A DNA stretch of 50,668 nt. Origin: Streptomyces spinoverrucosus (GTDB lineage Bacteria; Actinomycetota; Actinomycetes; Streptomycetales; Streptomycetaceae). Numbering within the stretch: the stretch's first letter is position 1; each line of letters begins with the position of its first letter. The stretch is taken from positions 1 to 50,668 of the forward strand of contig NZ_BJND01000015.1 in the NCBI RefSeq assembly GCF_006539505.1. Reading direction: 5' to 3'. A model generated the notes under the pieces. It did not search any database and was not told where the DNA came from. It was given only the letters and a program-made list of their open reading frames with translations. Positions 39,700-48,817 of the stretch are shown in pieces. Made by a program: the position numbers and the translations under genes.

Positions 39700-40821
39700 T
39701 CACCAGCAGTTGCTGGAGCAATGCTCAGTGTGACCGGCCTCCTCCGGAAGGAGGAGATGCACGTCCCCGAACTCGTGCCACAGGTAGCGGTGGCGCAGCG
39801 CCTCCTCGTACCCCCGGTTGATCGCCGCCGCGCCGGCCACCGCCTCCAGCATCAGCAGATGCGAGGCCTCCGGCTCGTGCAGCCCGGTCAGCAGCCCGTC
39901 CACCACCCGCACCCCGCGCTCTGGCGTCACCACGAGGTCCGTCCACCCCTCGACCGCCCGGACCACCCCGTCGGACCCCGCAGCGGACTCCACGGCGCGT
40001 ACGGCCGTCGTACCCACCGCGATCACCCGGCCGTCCCCGGCCCGCACCGCGTTGATGACCCGCGCCGACGCCTCCGGCACCGCGAACCGCTCCGGGTACG
40101 GCGGCTCGTGCGCCTCCGCCGAGGCCACCCCGGTGTGCAGCGTGATCGGCGCGAACTGCACACCCCGGCTGACCAGCTCCGCCACCATCCGATGCGTGAA
40201 GGGCCGTGCCGCACTCGGCATCTCCGCACTGCCCGCCCCGTCGGCCGGCGGCAGCGCGAACACCGTCTGGTACACGGACAGCGGCTGATCCCGCTCCGTG
40301 TAGGAGTAGCGAATGGGCCGCCCGTACGCACCCAGCAGCTCGCGCACCTCCGCCCCGGTCGCCCGCGCCCACCACAACCGCTCGCCCCGCGCACTCAGCG
40401 GCTCCTCCAGCACCAGCCGCACATCCCCGGGCAACCGCACCTCCGTACCCGCCGGACCGCCCGCACGCGCGCGTGTGGTGCCCTTCTCATCCGGATCCCG
40501 CAGCTCGACGGCCCACCGCCCGTCATCGCCGCGCGTCGAGAAATGCACCACCACGCGCGCGTGCCCGATCCACCCGTCCACCGCCGCCGCCAGCGTCGGA
40601 GAGGTGTTCACGATCAGCAGATCACCCGCCCGCAGCAGCCGCGGCAGCTCCGCGAAGGCGTGGTGCGAGACCTCAGTCCCACGCGACACCAGCAGCCGTA
40701 CGGCATCCCGGTCCAGCCCCGGCCCGCGCTGCTCGGCCGGCACGCGCGCGGACAGCTCCTGAGGGACCTTCCCCCACTCCCGGACGTGCTCCACGGGCGT
40801 GACGCCGAGAGCCGACGTCAT
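39700..40821 (-). CDS. QueA-like S-adenosylmethionine:tRNA ribosyltransferase-isomerase (divergent)
   Basis: 373 residues. QueA-type segments are present (LLVSRGTEVSHHAFAELPRL, RAGDLLIVNTSPTLAAAVDG, HTGVASAEAHEPPYPERFAV, FGDVHLLL), but the usual NDTRVxPARL motif reads NTSPTLAAAV and the C-terminus has an unusual HCSSNCW end. True QueA builds epoxyqueuosine on tRNA. No other queuosine gene is in the window, so this divergent protein may use another substrate. ATG overlaps the SDR stop by one base (TGATG), indicating an operon. Confidence 0.72.
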   Translation of the reverse strand: MTSALGVTPVEHVREWGKVPQELSARVPAEQRGPGLDRDAVRLLVSRGTEVSHHAFAELPRLLRAGDLLIVNTSPTLAAAVDGWIGHARVVVHFSTRGDDGRWAVELRDPDEKGTTRARAGGPAGTEVRLPGDVRLVLEEPLSARGERLWWARATGAEVRELLGAYGRPIRYSYTERDQPLSVYQTVFALPPADGAGSAEMPSAARPFTHRMVAELVSRGVQFAPITLHTGVASAEAHEPPYPERFAVPEASARVINAVRAGDGRVIAVGTTAVRAVESAAGSDGVVRAVEGWTDLVVTPERGVRVVDGLLTGLHEPEASHLLMLEAVAGAAAINRGYEEALRHRYLWHEFGDVHLLLPEEAGHTEHCSSNCW

Positions 40822-41516
40822 CACTCCCCCTCCAGCAGGGCCGGCGCCCCGTAGCGGCCGCTCGCCGGACGCTCGTCCAGCAGCCGCAGGAACGCCGGCA
40901 CCACACTCGCCGGCTCCGGCCGCGGATCGTCGTCCTCCGGTACGGCCGCCGCATACAGCTCCGTCGCCATGTCCCCGGGGTCGACCGCCCAGACCCGCAG
41001 CCCGGGCTCCTCGGCGGCGAGCACCGCCGCGAGCTGGTCCAGGGCTGCCTTCGACGCCCCGTAGCCGCCCCACGTCTCATACGCCTCGGCCGCCGCGTCC
41101 GAGCTGACCGCGATCACCGCGGCCCGCTGGGACGCCCGCAGCAGCGGCAGCGCCTCCTGGACCAGGCCCAGCGCGGCCACCACGTTCACCTCCAGCGCCC
41201 GCCGCAGCCCGTCCAGGGGCAGCTGGTCCAGCCGGACCAGCGGTTCGGCGCCCAGCGCGCTGGCGTTGGTCACCAGCAGATCGACACCGCCCAGCTTCCA
41301 GGCCGCCGCCACCAGCTCGGCCCGGTGCCCGGCGTCCGTGACATCCCCGGAGAGGGCCTCCACCCGCGTCCCGTGCGCCGCGAGCGCCGCCGCCGTCTCC
41401 TTCAGCGCCCGCTCGCCCCTGGCGTCCAGCACCAGGTCCCACTCGCGCGCGGCCAGGGCCTCGGCCAGCGCCCGCCCCAGCCCCTTCGACGCCCCCGTGA
41501 TGATCGCTACCGGCAT
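40821..41516 (-). CDS. SDR family oxidoreductase
   Basis: 231 residues. GASKGLG cofactor motif at the N-terminus, VTNAS, catalytic Ser in VIAVSSDAAA and the intact YGASK motif. Substrate unknown. It is translationally coupled to the QueA-like gene, suggesting a joint role. ATG at 41516; the upstream region to 41728 also contains the promoter area of the divergent histidine kinase. Confidence 0.88.
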   Translation of the reverse strand: MPVAIITGASKGLGRALAEALAAREWDLVLDARGERALKETAAALAAHGTRVEALSGDVTDAGHRAELVAAAWKLGGVDLLVTNASALGAEPLVRLDQLPLDGLRRALEVNVVAALGLVQEALPLLRASQRAAVIAVSSDAAAEAYETWGGYGASKAALDQLAAVLAAEEPGLRVWAVDPGDMATELYAAAVPEDDDPRPEPASVVPAFLRLLDERPASGRYGAPALLEGE

Positions 41517-41652
41517 GACACGTTCCCCTCGTCCTCGACGCCGCTTGATCGGCTGCCCTCAACGTAGGAACCGCGGACCCCGCCCCGCCTCGGACGCGGG
41601 CCGCAAAGCGGCGGGGCCCTTCGACCTAAGCCGCAGGTCCACGACCTCCGGA

Positions 41653-41670
41653 CTAGGCCCAGCGGCCTAG
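41653..41670. promoter_or_regulatory. Inverted repeat CTAGGCC-cagc-GGCCTAG upstream of histidine kinase
   Basis: Perfect 7-bp arms with a 4-bp centre, 58 bp before the kinase start and in the divergent gap with the SDR gene. NarL-type response regulators bind such short inverted repeats, so autoregulation is plausible. Confidence 0.45.
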
Positions 41671-41728
41671 GCGGCTGCCGTCACCGGTCCGATCCGCGCT
41701 GTCACACCCCGCCGGTAGCGTGGAAGCC

Positions 41729-42874
41729 ATGAGTCAAGGTCCCCGGTCCGGCCTCGCCGCGGTGAGTTCCGCGCTGCTCGCCATGAGCAGGCATCTGGAG
41801 GTGCGTGACGTCCTCAAGACGATCGTCGCCTCGGCCCGCGAGCTGCTCGACGCGCAGTACGCCGCGCTGGGCGTGCCGGACGACCACGGCGGCTTCGCGC
41901 AGTTCGTGGTCGACGGGGTCAGCGACGCACAGTGGAAGGCCATCGGCCCGCTGCCCCGCCAGCACGGCATCCTCGCCGCGATGCTCAAGGACGCGAAACC
42001 GCAGCGCCTGGCCGACGTCCGTACGGACCCCCGCTTCGAGGGCTGGCCCTCCGCCCACCCCGACCTGGCCGACTTCCTGGGCCTGCCCATCCGCGACGGC
42101 GACGAGGTGATCGGCGCGCTCTTCCTGGCCAACAAGAACTGTCCGAAGCCCGAGGGCACCTGCGGCTTCACCGCCGACGACGAGGAACTGCTGTCCATCC
42201 TCGCCCAGCACGCCGCGATCGCCCTCACCAACGCCCGGCTCTACGAACGCAGCCGCGAGCTCACCATCGCCGAGGAGCGCTCCCGCCTGGCCCACGAGCT
42301 GCACGACGCGGTCAGCCAGAAGCTCTTCTCCCTGCGCCTGACCGCCCAGGCCGCCACCGCCCTCATCGACCGCGACCCGGCCCGCGCCAAGGGCGAACTG
42401 CAGCAGGTGGCCGCGCTCGCCGCCGAAGCCGCCGACGAACTGCGCGCCGCCGTCGTCGAATTGCGCCCCGCGGCCCTCGACGAGGACGGCCTCGTCGCCA
42501 CCCTGCGCACCCAGGCGCAGGTCCTGGACCGCGCCCACACCGCGCACGTGACCTTCACCGCCCACGGCGTGCGCGCCCTGCCCGCCGCCCAGGAGGAGGC
42601 CCTGCTGCGCGTCGCCCAGGAGGCCCTGCACAACGCCCTGCGGCACTCCGGCGCCGACCGGGTCGACGTGACCCTGGCCAGGCGCGGCAGCGGCGCCGTC
42701 CTGCGCGTCACGGACGACGGCGGCGGCTTCGACCCGCACGCGATACGTCGTGCCGGACGTCACCTCGGCCTGGTCTCCATGCGGGACCGGGCGGGCGGCG
42801 TGGGCGGCACGCTCACCGTGGAGTCGGCGCCCGGCAAGGGCACCACGATCGAGATGGAGGTCCCCGGTGGCTGA
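41729..42874 (+). CDS. GAF-domain sensor histidine kinase (NarL-type system)
   Basis: 381 residues, no membrane helix. A GAF domain (about 20-170) with FGLPIRDGDEVIGALFLANK-like segment is followed by a HisKA_3 region EERSRLAHELHDAVSQKLFS (phospho-His about 192), and an HATPase_c domain (AQEALHNALRHSGADRVDVT, DDGGGFDPHAIR, GGTLTVESAPGKGTTI). Cytosolic GAF kinases often sense redox, gas or small ligands. Cognate regulator overlaps by 8 bases. ATG at 41729, GGAAG upstream; GTG at 41720 is possible. Confidence 0.92.
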   Translation: MSQGPRSGLAAVSSALLAMSRHLEVRDVLKTIVASARELLDAQYAALGVPDDHGGFAQFVVDGVSDAQWKAIGPLPRQHGILAAMLKDAKPQRLADVRTDPRFEGWPSAHPDLADFLGLPIRDGDEVIGALFLANKNCPKPEGTCGFTADDEELLSILAQHAAIALTNARLYERSRELTIAEERSRLAHELHDAVSQKLFSLRLTAQAATALIDRDPARAKGELQQVAALAAEAADELRAAVVELRPAALDEDGLVATLRTQAQVLDRAHTAHVTFTAHGVRALPAAQEEALLRVAQEALHNALRHSGADRVDVTLARRGSGAVLRVTDDGGGFDPHAIRRAGRHLGLVSMRDRAGGVGGTLTVESAPGKGTTIEMEVPGG

Positions 42875-43508
42875 CGCAATCAGGGTGCTGCTCGTCGACG
42901 ACCACCAGGTGGTCCGCCGGGGCTTGCGCACCTTCCTCGAAGTGCAGGACGACATCGAGGTCGTGGGCGAGGCCGCCGACGGCGCCGAAGGCGTCGCCCA
43001 CGCCGAGGAACTGAAGCCCGACATCGTCCTCATGGACGTCAAGATGCCCGGCATGGACGGCGTCGAGGCGCTGCGCAGACTCCGCGAACTGGGCAACCCC
43101 GCGCGCGTGCTCATCGTGACCAGCTTCACCGAGCAGCGCACGGTCGTCCCGGCCCTGCGCGCCGGCGCCGCCGGGTACGTCTACAAGGACGTCGACCCCG
43201 ACGCGCTCGCCGGCGCCATCCGCTCGGTGCACGCCGGGCACATCCTGCTCCAACCCGAGGTGGCGGGCGCCCTGTTGTCCCAGGAGGAGACCAACTCCGG
43301 TCAGGGCAGGCCGGGTTCGCTCACCGAGCGGGAGCGCGAGGTGCTCGGCCTGATAGCGGACGGCCGCTCCAACCGCGAGATCGCCCGCGCGCTGGTCCTC
43401 TCCGAGAAGACCGTCAAGACCCACGTCTCGAACATCCTGATGAAGCTCGACCTGGCGGACCGCACGCAGGCCGCCCTGTGGGCCGTACGGCATGGCGTGA
43501 CTGGCTGA
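42867..43508 (+). CDS. NarL/LuxR-type response regulator
   Basis: 213 residues. Receiver domain with VLLVDDHQVVRRGLRTFLEV, phospho-Asp 57 in VLMDVKMPGMDG, and Lys in GYVYKDVDPDALA; C-terminal LuxR HTH with LTEREREVLGLIADGRSNRE and SEKTVKTHVSNILMKLDLAD. Coupled to the kinase by overlap with GGAGG before its GTG. Adjacent chpE raises the possibility of developmental control, unproven. Confidence 0.94.
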   Translation: MADAIRVLLVDDHQVVRRGLRTFLEVQDDIEVVGEAADGAEGVAHAEELKPDIVLMDVKMPGMDGVEALRRLRELGNPARVLIVTSFTEQRTVVPALRAGAAGYVYKDVDPDALAGAIRSVHAGHILLQPEVAGALLSQEETNSGQGRPGSLTEREREVLGLIADGRSNREIARALVLSEKTVKTHVSNILMKLDLADRTQAALWAVRHGVTG

Positions 43509-43534
43509 AAACAGGCAGAAAAGGCAGAAAAGCA

Positions 43535-43554
43535 CTCCGTACGGCAATACGGAG
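43535..43554. terminator. Hairpin after the response regulator gene
   Basis: CTCCGTA (43535-43541) pairs perfectly with TACGGAG (43548-43554), 6-nt loop, 26 bp after the stop. Possible terminator or the start of the chpE leader. Just before it, AGGCAGAAA occurs twice in a row (43512-43530). Confidence 0.5.
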
Positions 43555-43688
43555 GGTTCCCTTCCGGACTGAGATTCATACCGTCGTGGGAATGTCCCCC
43601 GGATGGCGCATCCTCCGCGCGGCTCCGGCGTTCTTCAGTGCGTGCTGCGGCGACTGGCCGTGGCAATCGCATCAGAAGGGCTTACGAA

Positions 43689-43934
43689 GTGAAGAACCTG
43701 AAGAAGGCAGCGGCCGTGACGATGGTGGCCGGTGGTCTGGTGGCCGCCGGTGCCGGTATGGCCTCCGCCACCGACGGATCGCACGCCACCGGCAAGGCTG
43801 TGGGCTCGCCGGGTGTCATCTCGGGCAACCTCGTCCAGGCCCCGGTGCACGTTCCGGTGAACGCCGTCGGCAACAGCGTGAACGTCGTCGGTGTGCTGAA
43901 CCCGGCCTTCGGCAACCTCGGCATCAACCGCTGA
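43689..43934 (+). CDS. chpE: Short chaplin ChpE-type
   Basis: 81 residues. Signal peptide MKNLKKAAAVTMVAGGLVAA, cleavage after about residue 27, then a mature chaplin domain of about 54 residues: GKAVGSPGVISGNLVQAPVH, VPVNAVGNSVNVVGVLNPAF. No cysteine, which fits ChpE rather than other short chaplins. Chaplins assemble into amyloid surface films that allow aerial hyphae to escape water. GTG at 43689, AAGGG upstream. I recall S. coelicolor chpE as SCO1800, consistent with neighbours. Confidence 0.92.
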   Translation: MKNLKKAAAVTMVAGGLVAAGAGMASATDGSHATGKAVGSPGVISGNLVQAPVHVPVNAVGNSVNVVGVLNPAFGNLGINR

Positions 43935-44019
43935 GTTTCCGCCGTGTCGGCCGTCGGCCAGGACCACGTGGGCAAGCTCCCGACCCACGCCCCCACCGCC
44001 TGACGCCGACCGGGCACCA

Positions 44020-44057
44020 AAGGGCTCCGCGAGTCATGGACGACTCGCGGAGCCCTT
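44020..44057. terminator. Strong terminator after chpE
   Basis: AAGGGCTCCGCGAGTC (44020-44035) pairs perfectly (16 bp) with GACTCGCGGAGCCCTT (44042-44057), 6-nt loop. Works for chpE and the convergent gene at 44098. Confidence 0.85.
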
Positions 44058-44097
44058 CGCCGATTTCACGTGAGCCGGCCACCAAGGCAGCCGACGA

Positions 44098-44886
44098 TCA
44101 CCGCATCCCCCGCTCCCGCTCCTCCACCACGGAGTTGTACGCCGCGACCTGCGCCCGCCGAGCCGTCCGCTCCACCGGCCGCAGCACCTCCGCCCGGGCC
44201 GCCATCTCCGAGGCGCTCACCGCACCCCCGTGCCCGTTCTCGTACGCCACCGAGATCAGCACCCCGACCCGCTGCGCCAGCTCCAGCACCCGCACCGCCC
44301 GCCCCGGATACCCCGGCGCCAGCACCTCCTGCCCCCGCTCGGCCCGCGCCCGATACGCATCGATCGCCGCCTCCGCCACCGGCCCCGACCCGGCCACATC
44401 CAGCCGCGTCAGCACCTCGGTCGCGTCCCTGAGCGCCTCCGCCAGCTCCCGCTCCGCCTCCCCGAGCGACGGCACATCCGCAGGCGGCGTCTCCCGCACC
44501 GGCAGGCAGTGCCACACCACCTCGACATGCACATCACCCTCGGGCCCGGCCTCGTACACCTCGGGAACCAGCCCCAGCGCACCCCCGTGGCAAATCACCG
44601 CCTCCTCGGCCTCCAGCGCCCGCGCATTGAACTCCGGCGGCCCGCTCAGCCCCAGCGGATGCCCCGGCGCCGGCAGCGCGACCCGCAGCCCGCTCACCCC
44701 GAGCGCCCGCAGCCGCCCCAGCGCGAGCGTGAGCCCGACGGGCGCCGACTCACCCGGCAGCCCCTCCACCCGGTGCACGGCGTCATCGCCCACGATGGCG
44801 AGCACGGCGTCATCCGGCGAAACAAGTCCGGCAAGAAGGGCATTTCCCCAAGCGGCAAGGCGTCCAGAGCGCGGTTCCGAGAGCAT
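44098..44886 (-). CDS. Conserved hypothetical protein (Streptomyces)
   Basis: 262 residues, soluble, Ala/Glu/Leu-rich, no signal peptide. Segments such as GLRVALPAPGHPLGLSGPPE and EAEEAVICHGGALGLVPEVY have no domain I can name. ATG at 44886 with GGGAG 5 nt upstream. Convergent with chpE and divergent from the ABC ATPase. Possibly cytosolic; no function proposed. Confidence 0.75.
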   Translation of the reverse strand: MLSEPRSGRLAAWGNALLAGLVSPDDAVLAIVGDDAVHRVEGLPGESAPVGLTLALGRLRALGVSGLRVALPAPGHPLGLSGPPEFNARALEAEEAVICHGGALGLVPEVYEAGPEGDVHVEVVWHCLPVRETPPADVPSLGEAERELAEALRDATEVLTRLDVAGSGPVAEAAIDAYRARAERGQEVLAPGYPGRAVRVLELAQRVGVLISVAYENGHGGAVSASEMAARAEVLRPVERTARRAQVAAYNSVVEERERGMR

Positions 44887-45035
44887 GCTCCCACCCTAAG
44901 TACCGGGCCGAGGGAATGGACCGACTGACCGGTGGCGTAGATTTCGTTGAGGGCTGCGCCCACCGGTGCGGCCCCGAGCCACAGGCGTACGCGACAGCCG
45001 AGACCGGCCACACTGCAAGGGGAGACAACGCGCTC

Positions 45036-45827
<792 letters not shown>

Positions 45828-45921
45828 ACCCGCGAAGTCCCCGCGAAGACACGGGTAAGAAGCCCGTCCCAAACCAGATCGCGCCCTGTGCGCGCACGTT
45901 CCGCGGTCCTACCATGACCGT

Positions 45922-46353
45922 GTGGAAATCGACGCGTGGGTATGGTGGTTGATCGCGGCGGCCGGGCTCGGCGTCGGACTCGTGATCACCGCAATGCCCG
46001 AACTCGGCATGCTCGCGGTGGGCGCCGTCGCGGCCTCGGCGACCGCCGGCCTCTTCGGCGGAGACGCCGTCTTCCAGGTCGTGGTCTTCGCCGTCGTCTC
46101 CACCGCCCTCATCGCGGTGGTACGCCCCATTGCCAAACGGCACCGCGCCCAACAACCCCAACTCGCCACCGGCGTCGACGCGTTGAAGGGCAGACAGGCC
46201 GTCGTACTGGAACGCGTCGACGGCTCGGGCGGGCGCATCAAGCTCGCCGGAGAGGTCTGGTCGGCCCGCGCCCTCGACTCTGGTCGTACCTATGAGGCAG
46301 GCCAGGAAGTGGACGTCGTGGACATCGAGGGAGCCACGGCAATCGTCATATGA
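45922..46353 (+). CDS. NfeD-like membrane protein
   Basis: 143 residues: two to three helices (about 7-70) and a C-terminal OB-fold (GVDALKGRQAVVLERVDGSG, EVWSARALDSGRTYEAGQEV). NfeD proteins partner with SPFH/flotillin proteins. The next gene is such a protein, 131 bp downstream. GTG at 45922. Confidence 0.88.
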   Translation: MEIDAWVWWLIAAAGLGVGLVITAMPELGMLAVGAVAASATAGLFGGDAVFQVVVFAVVSTALIAVVRPIAKRHRAQQPQLATGVDALKGRQAVVLERVDGSGGRIKLAGEVWSARALDSGRTYEAGQEVDVVDIEGATAIVI

Positions 46354-46419
46354 CCTCGCACGACGCAAGGTGACCGAACACCCCACGAGGTGCGCGACGG
46401 TCTGTCAGACTCGACCAGC

Positions 46420-46450
46420 AAGATCTTGGACAAGCATAAGATCTTCCAAG
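46420..46450. promoter_or_regulatory. Paired AAGATCTT palindromes upstream of the SPFH gene
   Basis: AAGATCTT at 46420-46427 and 46438-46445, 18 bp apart, with CTTGGA (46425-46430) and TCCAAG (46445-46450) as inverted flanks. AT-rich and symmetrical, 35 bp before the gene start; candidate operator or promoter. Both copies contain GATC. Confidence 0.45.
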
Positions 46451-46484
46451 AGCGCCGAGGCGGAGAAGGGTACGGGGAGCGACG

Positions 46485-47432
46485 ATGGAACCGGTCATCA
46501 TCGTCCTGATCATTCTGGTGGTGTTGGTCTTCATCGCCCTGATCAAGACGATCCAAGTCATCCCGCAGGCCAGCGCCGCCATCGTGGAGCGCTTCGGCCG
46601 CTACACGCGCACGCTGAACGCGGGCCTCAACATCGTCGTCCCGTTCATCGACACCATCCGCAACCGCATCGACCTGCGCGAACAGGTCGTCCCGTTCCCG
46701 CCGCAGCCGGTGATCACCCAGGACAACCTGGTCGTCAACATCGACACGGTCATCTACTACCAGGTCACCGACGCCCGGGCCGCCACCTACGAAGTCGCCA
46801 GCTACATCCAGGCCATTGAGCAGCTGACGGTCACCACCCTGCGCAACATCATCGGCGGCATGGACCTGGAGCGCACCCTCACCTCCCGCGAGGAGATCAA
46901 CGCGGCCCTGCGCGGCGTCCTCGACGAGGCCACCGGCAAGTGGGGCATCCGCGTCAACCGCGTCGAACTCAAGGCGATCGAGCCGCCCACCTCCATCCAG
47001 GACTCCATGGAGAAGCAGATGCGCGCCGACCGCGACAAGCGCGCCGCGATCCTCCAGGCCGAAGGTGTCCGGCAGTCCGAGATCCTGCGCGCCGAGGGCG
47101 AGAAGCAGTCCCAGATCCTGCGCGCCGAAGGTGAGGCCAAGGCCGCCGCACTGCGCGCCGAGGGCGAGGCCCAGGCCGTCCGTACGGTCTTCGAGGCCAT
47201 CCACGCCGGCGACCCGGACCAGAAGCTGCTCAGCTACCAGTACCTCCAGATGCTGCCGAAGATCGCCGAGGGCGACGCCAACAAGCTCTGGATCGTCCCC
47301 AGCGAAATCGGCGACGCCCTCAAGGGCCTGTCGGGCGCCATGGGCAACTTCGCCCCCAAGCCCGGCGGTTCGGACTCGGGCAACGGCACCGGCTCAGGCA
47401 CGGAACGCCGCGAGAGGCCGTCGATCGACTAG
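46485..47432 (+). CDS. SPFH/Band-7 (stomatin/QmcA-like) membrane protein
   Basis: 315 residues. One N-terminal helix (IIVLIILVVLVFIALIKTIQ), the band-7 domain (AAIVERFGRYTRTLNAGLNI, DRDKRAAIL) and a C-terminal coiled coil with repeated RAEGE (QSEILRAEGEKQSQILRAEG). Forms membrane microdomain scaffolds with NfeD proteins and influences membrane proteostasis. ATG at 46485, GGGGAG upstream. Confidence 0.92.
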   Translation: MEPVIIVLIILVVLVFIALIKTIQVIPQASAAIVERFGRYTRTLNAGLNIVVPFIDTIRNRIDLREQVVPFPPQPVITQDNLVVNIDTVIYYQVTDARAATYEVASYIQAIEQLTVTTLRNIIGGMDLERTLTSREEINAALRGVLDEATGKWGIRVNRVELKAIEPPTSIQDSMEKQMRADRDKRAAILQAEGVRQSEILRAEGEKQSQILRAEGEAKAAALRAEGEAQAVRTVFEAIHAGDPDQKLLSYQYLQMLPKIAEGDANKLWIVPSEIGDALKGLSGAMGNFAPKPGGSDSGNGTGSGTERRERPSID

Positions 47433-47456
47433 GGGTGCGTCCGTACGTGGGTCAGC

Positions 47457-47522
47457 CCCCGCGCCCTTGCTTTTAGGGGCGCGGGGAACTGCGCGATCAG
47501 CCACAACGAACCGGCAGCCAAA
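47457..47522. repeat. Streptomyces dispersed intergenic repeat with hairpin
   Basis: CCCCGCGCCC (47457-47466) pairs with GGGCGCGGGG (47477-47486), followed by AACTGCGCGATCAGCCACAA and CGAACCGGCAGCC. I recall near-identical TTTAGGGGCGCGGGGAACTG with CGCGACCAGCCAC sequences in many intergenic places in Streptomyces genomes. It lies just after the SPFH gene and before the end of the convergent HNH gene, and could act as a bidirectional terminator. Confidence 0.6.
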
Positions 47523-47544
47523 GGACAACAGCCAGCCCTACGGT

Positions 47545-48051
47545 CTAAGCCGCAGCCGACGCCAACCACTCAGGCAACGCCTCATAGTCGTCCTGCGCCA
47601 AAGCCAACAGCATCGCATCCGCCGGCGTCGGCTCAAACGGCTCCCGCAGCAACGGCATACCCGCTTCGTCCGGCGTCCGATTAGCCTTCCGGTGGTTGTC
47701 CTCCGCGCACGAGGCCACCGTGTTCAGCCAGGTGTCCTGACCCCCTTGGGACCGCGGCACCACGTGGTCCACGGTCGTCGCCCGACGACCGCAGTACGCG
47801 CACCTGTGCCGGTCCCGCACCAGCACACCCCGCCTCGACCACGGCGCTTGTCTTCGGAACGGCACCCGCACATACCTGCACAACCTGATGACCCGGGGCG
47901 CCGGTATGTCGACCGCGGCTCCGCGCATACGCAGTTCGGGGTGGGCCTGCTCGACGACGGCCTTGTCCTGGAGCACCAGAACGACGGCTCGGTTCAACGT
48001 CACCGTCGACAGCGGCTCGAAGCTCGCGTTCAGTACCAGCGTGTCCCGCAT
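47545..48051 (-). CDS. HNH endonuclease family protein
   Basis: 168 residues. N-terminal TLVLNASFEPLSTVTLNRAV is the typical actinobacterial HNH lead-in; core CAYCGRRATTVDHVVPRSQG, then NTVASCAEDNHRKANRTPDE with the second Cys/zinc pair and catalytic His. Often found chromosomally near DNA repair or unclear functions. ATG at 48051. Overlaps no neighbour; the glycosylase-containing block follows to the right. Confidence 0.88.
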   Translation of the reverse strand: MRDTLVLNASFEPLSTVTLNRAVVLVLQDKAVVEQAHPELRMRGAAVDIPAPRVIRLCRYVRVPFRRQAPWSRRGVLVRDRHRCAYCGRRATTVDHVVPRSQGGQDTWLNTVASCAEDNHRKANRTPDEAGMPLLREPFEPTPADAMLLALAQDDYEALPEWLASAAA

Positions 48052-48185
48052 ACCAGCCCACCTCCCGTGTGCACCGGCCCACCCCTTGGCGGGCTGGGAT
48101 CAACTCTGGCCGTGCACGCCGAGATGGACAACGCAATATCCGCTGCTCCCACGAGGTCCGACCTCGCAGCCCCCGGCCACAAAAA

Positions 48186-48222
48186 TGCCCGCCTCCGATC
48201 ACTCCAAGACCAGAGGCGGGCA
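48186..48222 (-). terminator. Intrinsic terminator of the YbhB-like gene
   Basis: TGCCCGCCTC (48186-48195) pairs with GAGGCGGGCA (48213-48222). On the minus strand the stem is followed by TTTTT (48181-48185 as AAAAA), a classic U tract, unusual for Streptomyces. It is 16 bp after the YbhB stop. Confidence 0.85.
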
Positions 48223-48237
48223 AACGTTCGGTGAACG

Positions 48238-48777
48238 TCAGGCTTCGGCGGGCACCTCGTACTCACCGATGAGCTGGGCGCGCGCCAGCGTGTGGAACCG
48301 CAGATTGAAGCCCACGACGGCCGGACTGGCGTCCGAGTCCGGACCGAGCTTCTCCTGGTCCACGGCGTAGACCGTGAACACATACCGGTGCGGCCCGTCA
48401 CCCGGCGGCGGCGCTGCACCGCCGAAGTCCTTCGTGCCGTAGTCGTTGCGCGCGTGCGACGCGCCCTCCGGCAGTCCCTCGAACTTCCCGCTGCCCGCAC
48501 CCGCCGGCAGCTCCGTCACCGAGACCGGGATGTCGAACAGCACCCAGTGCCAGAACCCGCTCCCCGTCGGGGCGTCCGGGTCGTAGCAGGTCACCGCGAA
48601 ACTCTTGGTCTCGGCAGGAAAACCCTCCCACCGCAGCTGCGGAGAGGTGTTGCCGGCCGCGTGGACCTGAGCGTCCTTGAGGGTCGCACCCTCCCGCACG
48701 TCCTCACTCGTGACCGTGAACGACGGCACCGGCGGATGGAAGTCGTGGGGGAGCGGCCGCCTCTTGAGCTCGGTCAC
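48238..48777 (-). CDS. YbhB/YbcL family Raf-kinase-inhibitor-like (PEBP) protein
   Basis: 179 residues with the PEBP signature: [43 protein letters not shown]. Ligand unknown. GTG at 48777, AGGAGG upstream. No signal peptide, so cytoplasmic. Confidence 0.92.
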   Translation of the reverse strand: MTELKRRPLPHDFHPPVPSFTVTSEDVREGATLKDAQVHAAGNTSPQLRWEGFPAETKSFAVTCYDPDAPTGSGFWHWVLFDIPVSVTELPAGAGSGKFEGLPEGASHARNDYGTKDFGGAAPPPGDGPHRYVFTVYAVDQEKLGPDSDASPAVVGFNLRFHTLARAQLIGEYEVPAEA

Positions 48778-48817
48778 CTCGATACCTCCTGATCGGATGG
48801 TTCAGTGGGTTCCGAGC

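Noticed and set aside
47457..47522. Insertion sequence end
   Set aside because: No transposase or target-site duplication visible; it looks like a short dispersed repeat.
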